Shown here: positions 10,341 through 21,221 of the stretch, piece by piece
Position numbering within the stretch: position 1 is the stretch's first letter
How the letters are laid out: every line of letters begins with the position of its first letter
Source of the DNA: Branchiostoma floridae
Lineage: Eukaryota; Chordata; Leptocardii; Amphioxiformes; Branchiostomatidae
Direction: 5' to 3'
Length of the DNA stretch: 64,000 nucleotides
Assembly: GCF_000003815.2 (NCBI RefSeq)
Contig: NC_049988.1
Coordinates: 15,959,778 to 16,023,777 of the forward strand
Made by a program: the position numbers and the translations under genes
The notes under the pieces: model-generated
The model's database searches: none
Seen by the model: the letters and a program-made list of their open reading frames with translations, nothing else
Told to the model about the DNA's origin: nothing

Positions 10341-12133
10341 ATATGTCACAGGGGAGATTGGAATCCAGGGGGATTCGGAATCCTCCTAGGGGAGATTGGA
10401 ATTCCAATCTCCCCTAGGAGGATTCTGAATCCCCCTAGGGGAGATTGGAATTCTAATCTCCCCTAGGGGAGATCGGAATTCCAATCTCCCCTAGGAGGAT
10501 TCTGAATCCCCCTAGGGGAGATTGGAATTCTAATTTCCCATAGGGGAACCCCGATCCAATCTCAAATCATGCTAAGATGTAGGAAACAGCAATACTTTTT
10601 TGATAAACAATTGATTTTATTTAGCATTAATGCAAACCTTCTAACTCAAGCCTACTTGTGTCACTTCTACAATGTTAACTTCACCGAAGACTACCACACT
10701 AGAGTCACTTCTGCAACTTTACTCAATGCAGGTCTACTCAATTATCTGCTCTATCACACTGCATACCGGATTGAATGAGATGGAGATTGGTAAAGTTTAA
10801 TCGTGTTCTCACAACATTGAAAACCACATTGAAGCTATAGTAGAGTTTTTCTGATGACCTGACGAACGCAGCNNNNNNNNNNNNNNNNNNNNNNNNNNNN
10901 NNNNNNNNNNNNNNNNNNNNNNNNNNNNNNNNNNNNNNNNNNNNNNNNNNNNNNNNNNNNNNNNNNNNNNNNNNNNNNNNNNNNNNNNNNNNNNNNNNNN
11001 NNNNNNNNNNNNNNNNNNNNNNNNNNNNNNNNNNNNNNNNNNNNNNNNNNNNNNNNNNNNNNNNNNNNNNNNNNNNNNNNNNNNNNNNNNNNNNNNNNNN
11101 NNNNNNNNNNNNNNNNNNNNNNNNNNNNNNNNNNNNNNNNNNNNNNNNNNNNNNTCTTTCCTAGAACTATACTCAAGGATGTTACACTATTGTCACTTTT
11201 ACAATTATACTGAAGGATACCAAACTTGAGTCACTTCTACAACGTTAACTACACTAAAGTCTGACTAGTGAAATGTACTGATCTGAATAGGTGTGAAACT
11301 GTAACATCTTGAAACTGTGATTGATATTTTGGCACTTTGATCACTTTTCAGTTGTTATTGTTCTTCCAAATTTGCGAAATGATTCTATGTCAATGTTAAC
11401 TACACTGAAGTCTGACTGTTGAAATGTACTCACTAGCTGTTAATTTTGCCAAATTTTGAACTGCAGGCTTTGATTGGAAAATGACCTTTAAGTATGGAGT
11501 CACTAACTTATAATGGCATATGCAAATGTGCTAATTTATATATTGGTGACATTTGCATACCATTATATGATTATGAGTTAGTGACTCAAATGATTCAGTC
11601 TACTTTCCAAAACAATTTCATCCATTCTGATTATTGGTAACATCAAAGATTGTCCTGGTAGAATTCTGGATTCTCCTCTATTACTAAATGTTTGAAAATA
11701 TGATGTTTAATGAGCTATAGTATAGGATAAGGTGCTATTGTACACTATAGAGAAGTATTCTTAACCTTAAATTGTCAGCAAAAATGATAAGTGTTAGATA
11801 TAAATTATAAAGCATAAGATATAATTATTTATTCTTAGAAATGATTATAAATCCTTTGTTGCATTGTTTGAAACTTTGAATCCACTCATGGTAGATTCAA
11901 AGATTATCCTGGTAGAATTCCAATCTCTCCTAGGAGAGATTGGAATTCCAGTAGAACTCCAGAAGAATTCGAATCTCCCCTAGGGGAGATTGGAATTCCA
12001 ATCTCCCCTAGGAGGATTCCAGATTCTCCTAGGGGAGATTGGAATTCTGATCTCCCCTAGGGGAGATTGGAATTCCAATCTCCCCTAGGAGGATTCCGAA
12101 TCCCCCTGGATTCCAATCTCCCCTGTGACATAT
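10341..12133. mobile_element. 1.8-kb element with ~200-bp terminal repeats made of iterated palindromes
   Basis: The left arm (10341-10555) begins ATATGTCACAGGGGAGATTG. The right arm (about 11915-12133) is its reverse complement for more than 60 bp, ending at CTCCCCTGTGACATAT. Each arm is built from repeats of a perfect 34-bp palindrome starting CCTAGGGGAGATTGGAA, separated by AGGATTCNGAATCCCC spacers. The interior (10556-11914) has short repeats of GTCACTTCTACAATGTTAAC type, a hairpin at 11503-11588 and an N gap. No transposase frame is visible. It is most likely a non-autonomous DNA transposon; the superfamily is not assigned. Confidence 0.7.
10873..11154. other. Assembly gap (282 N)
   Basis: A run of 282 N inside the palindrome-armed element. 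It may be an estimated-size gap where hairpin arrays blocked sequencing. Confidence 0.99.
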
Positions 12134-12198
12134 ACAAATAACATGATACGTGAACGTCTGTTCAATGCCCCATTTGGAATAACAGCTATCCATTGCTA

Positions 12199-12665
12199 TA
12201 GGGCTGGGTACTGGTATGGTGTACCGGTACAAAACCGGTTTTTCTCATTGACTTTGGACCGGCCCAGAAAAAACGGACCTGAAAAAAATCGGTGGACTGG
12301 ATTTTGGTCCGATACTCCGATTGGAAAATGAACTGATTATTTGATAAGGCATTCACACGTTTTCGGGGTTATCGGTCGACAAATAACAAGAGCGAAGCAG
12401 AGTAGACTCTATAGTAATTTCACAAATTTTTACAGTCAATCGTACAGAGGTAGGTAGCCTTTTAGGATTTTCAAAACGCCAGTGGGAGTCAAATATTACA
12501 CAATACAGATGTCTTTATTGCAAAATGGACCATTGTTTTGAGTATCATCCATTCACAAGTTTTCATATACTGAATCAGGTCCAGCTTCCAGTCCGGACCT
12601 GGACCTAATCTTCTGGACCAAAACCGGACCTGGACCTGAATTTTCTGTACCGGTACCCAACCCTA
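12199..12665. mobile_element. hAT-type MITE with 8-bp target duplication
   Basis: The termini are TAGGGCTGGGTAC... and ...GTACCCAACCCTA, imperfect inverted repeats. They are flanked by the perfect 8-bp direct repeat CATTGCTA (12191-12198 and 12666-12673), the hallmark size for hAT insertions. Inside are GGTACCGGTAC and repeated CCGGACCTGGACCT motifs. A terminal fragment of the same family lies at 57058-57120. No transposase is encoded. Confidence 0.8.
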
Positions 12666-12774
12666 CATTGCTATCATCTGTAAGTTATAACATGTACATA
12701 CTGTATTCATATTTATAAACTTGTTTGCTTGGTTTCTCACTCCCACCTTTTGTACTTCCCCCACAGCAGGCAAC

Positions 12775-15700
12775 ATGTTGGCGAACACACTCCGACAGTC
12801 GCTGTGCAGATGTCGACCTGCAGCGTATGCCCAGGTCCTCAGACCTCTCAGCACAGGTAAAGTAACACAGGCAGAGCAGCCAGCATAGAGCTGAAGATTT
12901 GTTTCTAAAGGCTTAAAGCAGGGCTCGAAATGCCTTTTTGGAAATAGGTGCACTGGTGCACAGCACATAACCTCAAAGGCTTTCTGTTTAGGCACACAAC
13001 ATTGAGCACAAAGTAAGCAAAATCTTATTACAAAGCTTACCAGTCCTCTCCATTCTTACACATTGGTACACATTTATCCATAACATAAAGCTAAAACTTT
13101 GTGAAGATTGGTCATTTAACCTTCTGACATGGAAACATTTAACACTGTACACAAAGAAAGTTCGGTCCATTTCCAGTACTTACAACTAGCTTACACTAAC
13201 TTAAATTAAATAATTGAATGATGATAGATATTTGATTTGAATGGTAACCTTTCCATTCTTCATTCACACACAGGAACCTAATCATGCTTTCTTGCCTTGG
13301 TGTGAAGAAGCAGCTATGAAGTGACTGCAGCATGCTTGCTTACTTTTTTATCATTTTTTATTATTTTAAGCTTGTGTTGACACCCTTGCTTCCATGCTCT
13401 AAGCCTAAGCTTGCTTTATCCCTTTGCAAAGCAGGTACAGAAAATACTCTTTGTCTAGAGTTGAGTGCTTTTGAAAATGGTCAAAAGATACCACTACCAA
13501 TAGTCGTGCAAGATGTTCACAATAGTAGATCGTCACAGGTGCATGGTTAACAAACTGTCATGCAATTCTGTGTCTGATGAACTCTGTATCTTTCCCATTA
13601 CTATCAGCAAGGAGTTTCAAACCCTAACCTATTAGTCAACTTTGGTTGTTCTTGTACTGAGACGAGTAGCAGGAAGATAGCCAGCGGTGTTTTATGATGA
13701 ATGACAGGCTAAATCTACAACAAGTAGTGGAGTTCTTTGAAGTGATTTGTTGCATCTAGCTTTGACTTCAGTTTTTGAGGACCAAGGAAATGCCTGTTCT
13801 GTTCTTTCTAGTCAGTATTCTGTCACACTCACGTTACAATGGATTGAAATGAAATCTGTTGATCAGCTGCAAACGGGGGAGGGAGAGGCACGGTCGATGT
13901 TGGAAAAGACGCAGACGTAGCCCAGCCGTTGTCACATGCACCAAAGGATTCGACAAGTCCACCTGGATGGAAAGCTGCTGCAGTACAGTCGCTGTTTACC
14001 GACGGAGTCATGAGTGACAGAGCTGCCATGGAGGCCACTGTGAAGGAGACCAAACCAGCAGAAGTGGTCACCGGAGATGCTGCAGCATCCATGGCCATTC
14101 CTGAAGTTCCAGCCTCAGATGTGCTGAGTTCAGAGGCAGTTATCGAGGAGGCTGTAGTAGCAGAAGTAGTGGCTCAAGATGCAGCAGCTCTGGAGGGAGT
14201 TGTAGGAGAGGTAGAGGCTGCTAAGGAAGATGGAGCTACTGAAGCAGCTGCACCGGAGGCTGTCGTGAAGAAGTTGTTGTGGAGGTCAGTGCTATAGAGC
14301 CAGTTCCAGAAGAAGTGGTGGCAGAGGAAGTGGTGGCTGCTGTTGAAACAGTCACTGCAGAAGCTGTAGCAGAACCAGCAGTTGTGGAGGAGGTTGTTGA
14401 GGAAGTTGTGGTTTCTGGGGTTACTGCAGAAGAGGCTGTTGCCACAGAAGCTGCAGCTGAAGGTGTCATTGCAGAAGAGATGGTAGCTGCTGAGGAAGTT
14501 GCAGCAGAAGATGTAGCAGTGGCTCCAGAGGAGACGGTTCTTGAAGTGGCGGCCAAAGAGGAGACAGTTGCTGCAGAAGCTGTGGCAGAAGAAGTGATGG
14601 TTGAAGAGATAGCTGCTGGGGGAGCTGTAGCAGAAGAAGTAGCAGCAGCTGAGGGAGTCGCAGCAGAAGAAGCAGCCATTCAAGGAGTTGCAACAGAAGA
14701 AGTAACAGCTGCTCAAGGAGTTGCAGCAGAAGAGGTGATAGCTACAGAGGAGACAGTTGCAGTAGATGCTGTGTCCCAAGACATCACTGTAGATGCTGCT
14801 GCTGCTGAAGAAGAGGTCATGGCTTCAGAAGAGACAGCTGCTGAAGAAGTGGTGCTTGGAGAGGACACAGCTACAGCAGGGGCTGTTGTGGAAGAGGTGG
14901 TCTCCGAAGAGGTGGTGACTTCAGAAGGAGCTACAGAAGAAGTGCTTGGTGGAGAGGAAACAGTTGTGGCAAAGGTAGTTGCTGGAGAGATAACTGAGGA
15001 AGTAGAAGCAGTAGAAGCTGCTGAGGAGACACAGGTGGTGGCACCTGAAGATGTAGCTGAGGCTTTAGATGCTACAGCTGAAGAGGGAGTCACTCAAATG
15101 ATAACAGAGGAAGCTGATGCTCCAGTAGAAGCTTCTGAGGAGATACCGGTTGTGGAAGTGGCACCTGAAGTTGTTGCTGAGGCTTTAGATACGCCAGCTG
15201 AAGAGGTGGTTGCTGAGGTGGTAACAGAGGAAACTCCTTTGGAAGCCAAGACAGCACCTGAGGTGATACCAGTTGTTGAAGCTACCCCTGAAGTTGAAGC
15301 TGATGCTGTAGCTGAAGAGGCAGTACCAGAGGAAGAGGAGATCCCAGCTGTTGAAGTAGCCCAAATGGTGGGGACACCTGTCGAGCCACCAGCATCTGGA
15401 GATGATGTTGCAGCTCTACCTACGGCAGGGGATGAAGATGACCCTGCAGGTGAGGAGCAGGGTATCTCTCCTAAAATCATCATATTTAGACATGGACAGC
15501 CCCATCACTGACAACTCCCATGGAAACCCCTATCCTACCCTACCCTTCTTTCCTGCCATGAATGGAGCATCAAGGTCACTAGTAGTAATAGTACCTACTG
15601 TGTCTTACAAGTTATCAGGCATGCCAAGTAAAGGATCCTTTTTACCAACCCCTTTGACATCTGCCTTGTTACGTCTGCCTTGATAGCTTCCCATTGAGAG

Positions 15701-18155
15701 AGAGTAATTGACCCTGCTCTTTCCTGCATGAGTTCTTAGCCTACCCTTCTTTTAAAAATATCTTCTTTTTAAATCTTAAAACAGAGACATGGACAATGAT
15801 GCTCATATCCTTGACTACACCACAGACAGTGCAACTATTTTGCAGCTGCAAAATGCACAATTTGCCACTGGAAATAAGGAGACTTTTTGACATGTTTGGA
15901 CTCAACATGACTCAATCTTACAGCAGTTTACTATGATGTATGTTTTGTACAAGGACGACACACATATTGAAAACTTCAATATTGTTGACATATAGCTAGA
16001 GATCACAATCTCACAAGACGTTTGAACATGATGTTAGACTAAGCAATTTTTGCAACCTTCTTCAACTGAGATAGTTTGTAGACACTAACTAGAAGACACT
16101 GATAATGTGGCCTGACGAATACAACTTACTACATGTATACAAACTCTGCCATGTCTTATATCTCACTGTCTGGATAAAGGAGAATGCTGTAAAACTATCA
16201 GTAGTATAACATTGTATGGAAGGTATGACTCATGCAAAAGCATGCTTGTGAAATAAAGGAATTAGCCACTATCTAACTGCATCTATTTTTCCTTTCCTTG
16301 TGTCATCTCACTGTCTCTTTCATTGTTTTGTACCATTTCATCAAGTTGCCCTCTTTCACATAGTTCTCATTGAGTCCACTTTTCCAGCCATAACATTAAT
16401 GTTGTCCTCATTGATGATACTCATGTTTTCATGAACAGGCAAGGCACAGTAAGCAAACACATTCAGTACAACAAGAAATGTGTAAATCCACATGATTTCA
16501 TGTGGTTGCACTGATAAGAACCAGGGCTCGAAATACCACATGCATATGCAAGTTTGTGCAAGTAAAATTGGTGTGGTGCAAGTAAGTTTAGACCAAACTT
16601 GCACCAGTGCAAGTTACTTTTGTCCTCTAATACCTGACATTAGAAAAAGCTTACACACACCAAGAATATTGTCTGTCATTGAAAGGTAAAAGAAAATAAC
16701 ACTGAATAAAAAAAAGCCTAAATTTGTTATTTCTAAATTTGGTTAGACATCCAGGTAAACTATTTTTTTTAGACAAATCCATCCCTACAATGCTAATGAT
16801 TCCTATGGTGCTGTCTTACCTTGATTTGCATATGAGTTACATTTGCATACTAATTAGTGACTTTAATATGTTCAACTGGTTTTTCCAGTTATATGTATTG
16901 TATTGAGTTGTTCTACCACTTCATTCTGGAGATGCTTAAGAATAGTTACTGTGATGGATGTCACTCGAAGAGTCCAGAAGAAATCTATTGATCTTATCGA
17001 GTTGTAGACATTGAATTGTCTTTAATTGAGCCTAAATGCACAGTTTTTATGAAACAGTTTGTACAGTTTCAAACCAAAAATAAAATACGCTACGGAAAAA
17101 CAAATATCCAAACATGTGCTCTTTACCGGTATGTATCCCCATTTACTCACGTACATTTGCAAATTTTCAGAAGAGGAGATAAGGGGTTAACATTTCACTA
17201 TTTTAGGTTGTGCAAGTAAGTTTCTTTTGGTGCAAGTTACCTTTGGCTTAACTTGCACAGATGCAAGTTGACTGAAAAGTGTATTTCGAGCCCTGAGAAC
17301 AAAGTGCCAATTAGACTTAATGATTATAATCAGATACTTTACAGTTTTGGTAAACCACAATGGATAGGATACAAAAGAATCTGCAAACATGCTTGCTTTG
17401 CTTGCTCAGCTTAGTGTAGTCTGATGGCTTTTCTGCTCTGTGTAAGGCTGCGCTTGAGTGTTGCATAACATTAGGAGCTTTCACTAAGTTGCTTGCTTAC
17501 ACTCAGCCCTTTTTTCTGCAAAATTACTATGTCATCTATTGCAAGCTGCTCTGCGTATAACATAGGTGCTCAATAGTGCTCAGCACTGCTCTGCAAACTA
17601 CAGGTTGCAATGTTGAAACATGCTCTACCTCTGCTGGTCCGGAGATTCTTGTTGCATTTCCTTGCGTTTTATGCTACTATTTTATAGTTTGCTGGTGTTG
17701 TGATGATTTTGCTTGTGGTTTGTGAATGCTGCAATTCATTCAACCACCCGACACACACATGACCTCTTCTTGGATACCCTTAGTTTAATCATTTGATTGG
17801 TGTAGTTTTGTACAGTAGTAGCCTCAGCTTCACACGTTGACTATCTATGGATTACTCTACAAACAGACTTCACAAAGATGCACAATTTGCTAACATTCCC
17901 CAAACGCATACATTCAGCTTAGTTGTATCAACCTCAATGCTATGAAGACAAACAGAAGTGAATAGTTGCTAAAGTGATGTTTTGTGTGCCCCCCCTCCCC
18001 AGGAGCTGCTGTCCAGGCTGCAGAGGCTGCTGACCCCATCCAGAAGCTGTTCCTGGATAACATCAGGACTTACTCTAACAAGAGCAAGTAAGTAAACCTC
18101 ACAGCGAGCAGAATGTAATTCCTTACCAAGGCAGCATAATTTCTGCCATGTCCTC

Positions 18156-18206
<51 letters not shown>

Positions 18207-19175
18207 CACACTTGTTAGCATTTAGATAGAATTTACAGTATTAGCATTGTTAAATGGCTCCTTTTTGTACCTTTTTTCAAACACAAAGTACAAAACAGTT
18301 GTTCTGTTATCTAATGCTACAGCTGGTAGACTACTGGTTTTGTAGCAGTGAATGGCTTGTCACAGTTTAATACTGCATACAACTCAAATCCCACCATTAT
18401 CTTTTGATCATGTGGCACTACATGACAAGAAGTTTCTGTCCATTGTATTTTTAGCATTGAACAGCTTTTAAAACATATCTGTACTGCATTTCCACTCCAG
18501 GGCAGCAGGGGGCGCTCCTGTGGATGCTGGTAAGGAGTTTGATGCTAAGATGAAGGCAGAGATCGACAAACTGACCAAGCAGTACAGCACCACCACAAAG
18601 GGAGACCTCACCAAGTTCCCTGAGTTCAAGTTTGAGGGTAAGCTTAGATGACAGTACTCAACGAGCAGAGGTGCTGTTCTGGATGTACAAATGTATTTGA
18701 CATGTTTTGAACATTTTTGTTGGGTTATTTTGTACGTTTTTCTTCATGTTTGGCCAGCGGACATAAAATAAATGCTCAGAAATAGGAAGTCCAAGAAAAA
18801 TGCCTAAAACAGGTCAAAAATAGCTGGAGCCAAATCTCTGCATGGAGAGTAAGTAAGTAGAGAAATACCCTTTACTATTACCTCAACTTTTATTGTTATC
18901 AGTGCAAGTGCAAGGATGGATGGATAGAGGGAACGATGGACAAAGGAATACTTGAAGGAACAATTTAGCAAGTGGCAAAATTGACTTGAAATAATACACT
19001 GTTGTATCTCTTATCAGCTGAAATGAGTTAGAAGAATTAAAAACAAGACCTAGGAATGAAAGTAAGGTGTTATGTAAATATCTACATTACAAATAAAATT
19101 AACTATTGTTGTTCTAAAATGCTGCAAATGTCAAGTAATATTTTCTTTGTTTCAGATCCAAAACTTCAGGTCTAA
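12775..19175 (+). CDS. ATP5PF: Mitochondrial ATP synthase coupling factor 6
   Basis: Four coding exons: 12775-12856, 18003-18087, 18501-18637 and 19156-19175. All have GT-AG junctions and phases 1, 2, 1, giving 107 residues (human about 108). Exon 1 encodes a Cys/Arg-rich amphipathic transit peptide (MLANTLRQSLCRCRP...). Exon 2 holds the family core ADPIQKLFLDNIRTY, matching human DPIQKLFVDKIREY. Exon 3 includes GGAPVDAGKEF and ends in FPEFKFE, and the last exon supplies DPKLQV, like human FPTFKFEDPKFEV. The protein is a peripheral-stalk subunit linking F1 to Fo of complex V in the matrix. Exon 1 probably begins at 12767 after CCACAG, so an upstream non-coding exon is expected. Intron 1 (5.1 kb) contains a large in-phase candidate exon, described separately. 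Confidence 0.93.
12919..13190. mobile_element. hAT-like MITE fragment (CAGGGCTCGAAAT family)
   Basis: It starts with CAGGGCTCGAAATG and GGTGCACTGGTGCAC, as in the complete copies at 16522-17295 and 42394-42749. The internal segment with TTACAAAGCTTAC also resembles the 42.4-kb copy. No matching right terminus was found, so the copy is truncated and its right limit is approximate. Confidence 0.55.
13867..15449 (+). CDS. Candidate cassette or alternative last exon of ATP5PF, Ala/Val/Glu-rich
   Basis: The block is open from an acceptor (GTTGATCAG at 13858-13866) with an in-frame stop just before it (13860-13862). Its first bases complete the phase-1 codon left by ATP5PF exon 1. It ends at a consensus donor (CTGCAG then GTGAGG at 15450), again phase 1, so joining to exon 2 (18003) keeps frame. 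The length is 1583 nt; one apparent missing base between 14243 and 14294 makes it 1584, i.e. 528 codons. The product is very acidic, built of AEEV/VAEE-like repeats, with no known domain. If the donor is skipped the frame stops at 15511 (GQPHH end) and an AATAAA follows at 16252, making an alternative last exon. The polypyrimidine tract is weak. No transcript evidence is available here. Confidence 0.6.
15512..16521. other. Intron 1 of ATP5PF or alternative 3' UTR
   Basis: Immediately after the alternative stop codon. It holds AATAAA at 16252-16257, which could terminate a short ATP5PF transcript ending in the Ala/Val/Glu-rich exon. Otherwise AT-rich with no gene recognised. Confidence 0.4.
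16522..17295. mobile_element. hAT-like MITE with 5-bp target duplication
   Basis: It begins CAGGGCTCGAAATACC and ends TATTTCGAGCCCTG. It is flanked by the perfect 5-bp direct repeat AGAAC (16517-16521 and 17296-17300). GTGCAAGT/ACTTGCAC motifs occur near both ends. A smaller repeat with GGTTAGACATCCAGGTAAAC (16741) is nested inside. Same family as 42394-42749. There is no transposase. Confidence 0.85.
17301..18002. other. ATP5PF intron 1, nothing recognised
   Basis: Stretch with frequent TTGCTTGCT and CTCTGC words. No exon or element was resolved. The polypyrimidine tract CCCCCCCTCCCCAG at its end is the acceptor of ATP5PF exon 2. Confidence 0.5.
18158..18205. repeat. (CA)24 microsatellite
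   Basis: An uninterrupted run of 24 CA dinucleotides in ATP5PF intron 2, 70 bp downstream of the donor. The long minus-strand Cys-Val ORF over it is a repeat artefact. Confidence 0.98.
18725..18860. repeat. MITE fragment (CTCCAAGCAGAGG family)
   Basis: Contains TTTGGCCAGCGGACATAAA and an end of the form AGCTGGAGCCAAATCTCTGC, matching the right half of the element at 20312-20493. The left terminus is lacking. Confidence 0.5.
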
Positions 19176-19325
19176 GAGAGCCAACTTACAGATGAAGACT
19201 ACCATCATAGAAGAGTGAAATATGGAATATACATTGAATGAGCTACAAGAAATAAGCTTGGAATATCACTTCATTGTTTGCCATTTTACCTCCAACTTGT
19301 AGTAATTGAACGTACACAGGAAATG

Positions 19326-19331
19326 AATAAA
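19326..19331 (+). terminator. Polyadenylation signal of ATP5PF
   Basis: AATAAA 151 nt after the stop codon, followed by GTGGTACTGACTTTTGTGTC, a suitable GU-rich downstream element. Confidence 0.75.
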
Positions 19332-19345
19332 GTGGTACTGACTTT

Positions 19346-20311
19346 TGTGTCAATCTTGTGTGAGACTTCTCTGGACTGTGTTTTCAAAGGGTATAGTTGT
19401 AAACATCATAACAAGGGTTGGACAAGTCTATTGGCCTGAATGCCTGGGGAATTAAAATTTTCATGGGACAAGTCCTATTATATTTGCCTGATCATTGTTC
19501 CATGGGAGCTACTTTTCCATGTATAGATGTGGGTAGATATCGTTTCTTCAGCCTGGTAACTAAACAAATAAATGTTGACAAATAAGCATTGTCACCTGCC
19601 ATTTTTTACTATTTGAAAGATAAAAAGACTACCTCAATGCAAGTAAAATGCATAGAGATATGTCATTCAAATTTTTGAAAAAGTGAAAACTTGGTTTGGA
19701 ACATTTGATTTTTTATGTACTTGCCCTATATGGTCAGTGAGCTTTTAAAAACTTCTACAAATGACTAGTCCCTCTCTGGTAACACATTAGGTAACTTGAT
19801 GATTTCCTATGACTAGACTATGGCTTTTGTGTTTGGAGAAAAATTCCAGGACTGTAGCATGTATGTTGGTTAGAACATCAAAGTAGCTTTAGTACAAGGA
19901 CAAGATGGAGTAAAGCATCTGCATATGAAAGTCGTAGAAAAGCACCACATTGAAGTTAGACTGTAAATTACGAATACAACAGTTGATTTGTGGTGTCATG
20001 TGCAACCCCTCTCTGATTTCTGCTAAACTGCAAATGGGCACGAGTTACTGATAGAATGCTTCCAACACCTTTTGTAATTGTGCCCATATCCGTTTCAATA
20101 ACCACTTTGCCACAGATGGATGCACGTCTGCAAGCTATCCTCTTTACATGTAAATATACTGGAAATAGGGTAGGGTAGTTCTGTTCTTGCATGGTTGTGA
20201 GGATGTACCATGTAACCCTTTCCAGTAAGGATTACTTACTGTAACATGTAAGTCAGGTGAGCAACAGCAGATAAGTGTTGGAAATCCTTGCACTTTGGCC
20301 AGTAGCCACTT
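19346..20311. other. Intergenic, no gene recognised
   Basis: AT-rich sequence downstream of ATP5PF. The 74-codon minus-strand frame at 19968-20192 has no recognisable similarity and no gene context. Confidence 0.4.
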
Positions 20312-20493
20312 CTCTCCAAGCAGAGGTTTGGCTATAGGTGGATGTTGACATGTTTTAGGCGTTTTTTGTTAGGCTTTCTATCGCCTGTTTGGCCGACAGA
20401 CATAAAGAAGGGACAAAATAGAAAGCCCGTACGTCGTCAAAAACGCTTAACAGGTCAAAAACCAGCCGGAGCCGAACCTCTGCTTTGAGAGTA
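20312..20493. mobile_element. Inverted-repeat MITE (CTCCAAGCAGAGG family)
   Basis: The left end TCTCCAAGCAGAGGTTTGGC matches the reverse complement of the right end (ACTCTCAAAGCAGAGGTTCG). The inverted repeats continue inward with GGCGTTTTT and CTTTCTAT/AGAAAG. Related copies: 18725-18860, 20602-20740, 26067-26243 and 30207-30430. The minus-strand ORF here is not a gene. Confidence 0.75.
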
Positions 20494-20601
20494 AAGAAGC
20501 TACATATATCATGCATGAAAAAGCAGTGTAAAGGAGTAAAAAGATCTGAACGGTAGCTTTTTTGCACTTTTAAAGTACTTCTCAAGTGGAAGGAATACAT
20601 A

Positions 20602-20740
20602 GGTACGGCTCTAGGTGGATGTAGACGTGTTTTCAGGCGTTTCAGGCTATCACTTGTTTGGTCGAAGCACGTGAAGACAACGGCACAAAAGTGAACCCCT
20701 CCCGCGGGAGTAAAAACGCACTCAGACAGTAGTTTTTGCA
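20602..20740. repeat. Diverged fragment of the same MITE family
   Basis: Contains GGCTCTAGGTGGATGTAGACG and GTTTTCAGGCGTTTCAGGC, resembling the left half of the neighbouring element at 20312 (CTATAGGTGGATGTTGACA). The two may be a tandem pair. Confidence 0.5.
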
Positions 20741-21221
20741 CCTTTTAAGTACTTCTTAAGTGGAAAGAACACAACAAACACTCGTTACAAATGACGTGAA
20801 GGACTCGTCTAGTCAAATTTGACTGGTAAAACAATTAGGTCAGATAAACGACACTGGCGCCAAGGCGGCATCTCCAGCTCGTCTGCCGTCGTGGGAAGGA
20901 CGATAATCAGTCTTTGGTACTCTTCAAATGTTTGTTACTAGATAAAATATGTTTATAACACTTTAAACCAAATGTTTGTTACTAGATAATGCGTTTAAAC
21001 TAAGATATCGCACCACATGTCCGACTGAAAGTTGAAATCTTCAAAAGACAACATAATGATAGAACTACTTCCAATGTCCTAGCGTACGTGTTGGCTTTGA
21101 ATTCTTTTGCTCATCCATCTCTAGCGTTTTGCCTCCGTTCAACATTGGAAGACTCTGCAAACAGACGAACAAAAGAGCCGAAGCTATGTTGAACATCTGC
21201 TTGGAGTAGTCTCCACTCGGC

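Noticed and set aside
10341-10560. CRISPR-like array
   Set aside because: Repeats are palindromic modules with near-identical spacers in a eukaryotic genome, and the second array is an inverted copy; a transposon terminus explains it.
14174-15093. Long minus-strand ORFs over the AEV-rich exon
   Set aside because: They are shadows of low-complexity GCN/GAR/GTN repeats; the plus strand has in-phase splice sites and agrees with ATP5PF.
17969-18211. 80-codon minus-strand ORF with Cys-Val repeats
   Set aside because: Translation of the CA microsatellite.
20355-20741. 128-codon minus-strand ORF
   Set aside because: Spans two copies of the CTCCAAGCAGAGG MITE family; no protein similarity recognised.
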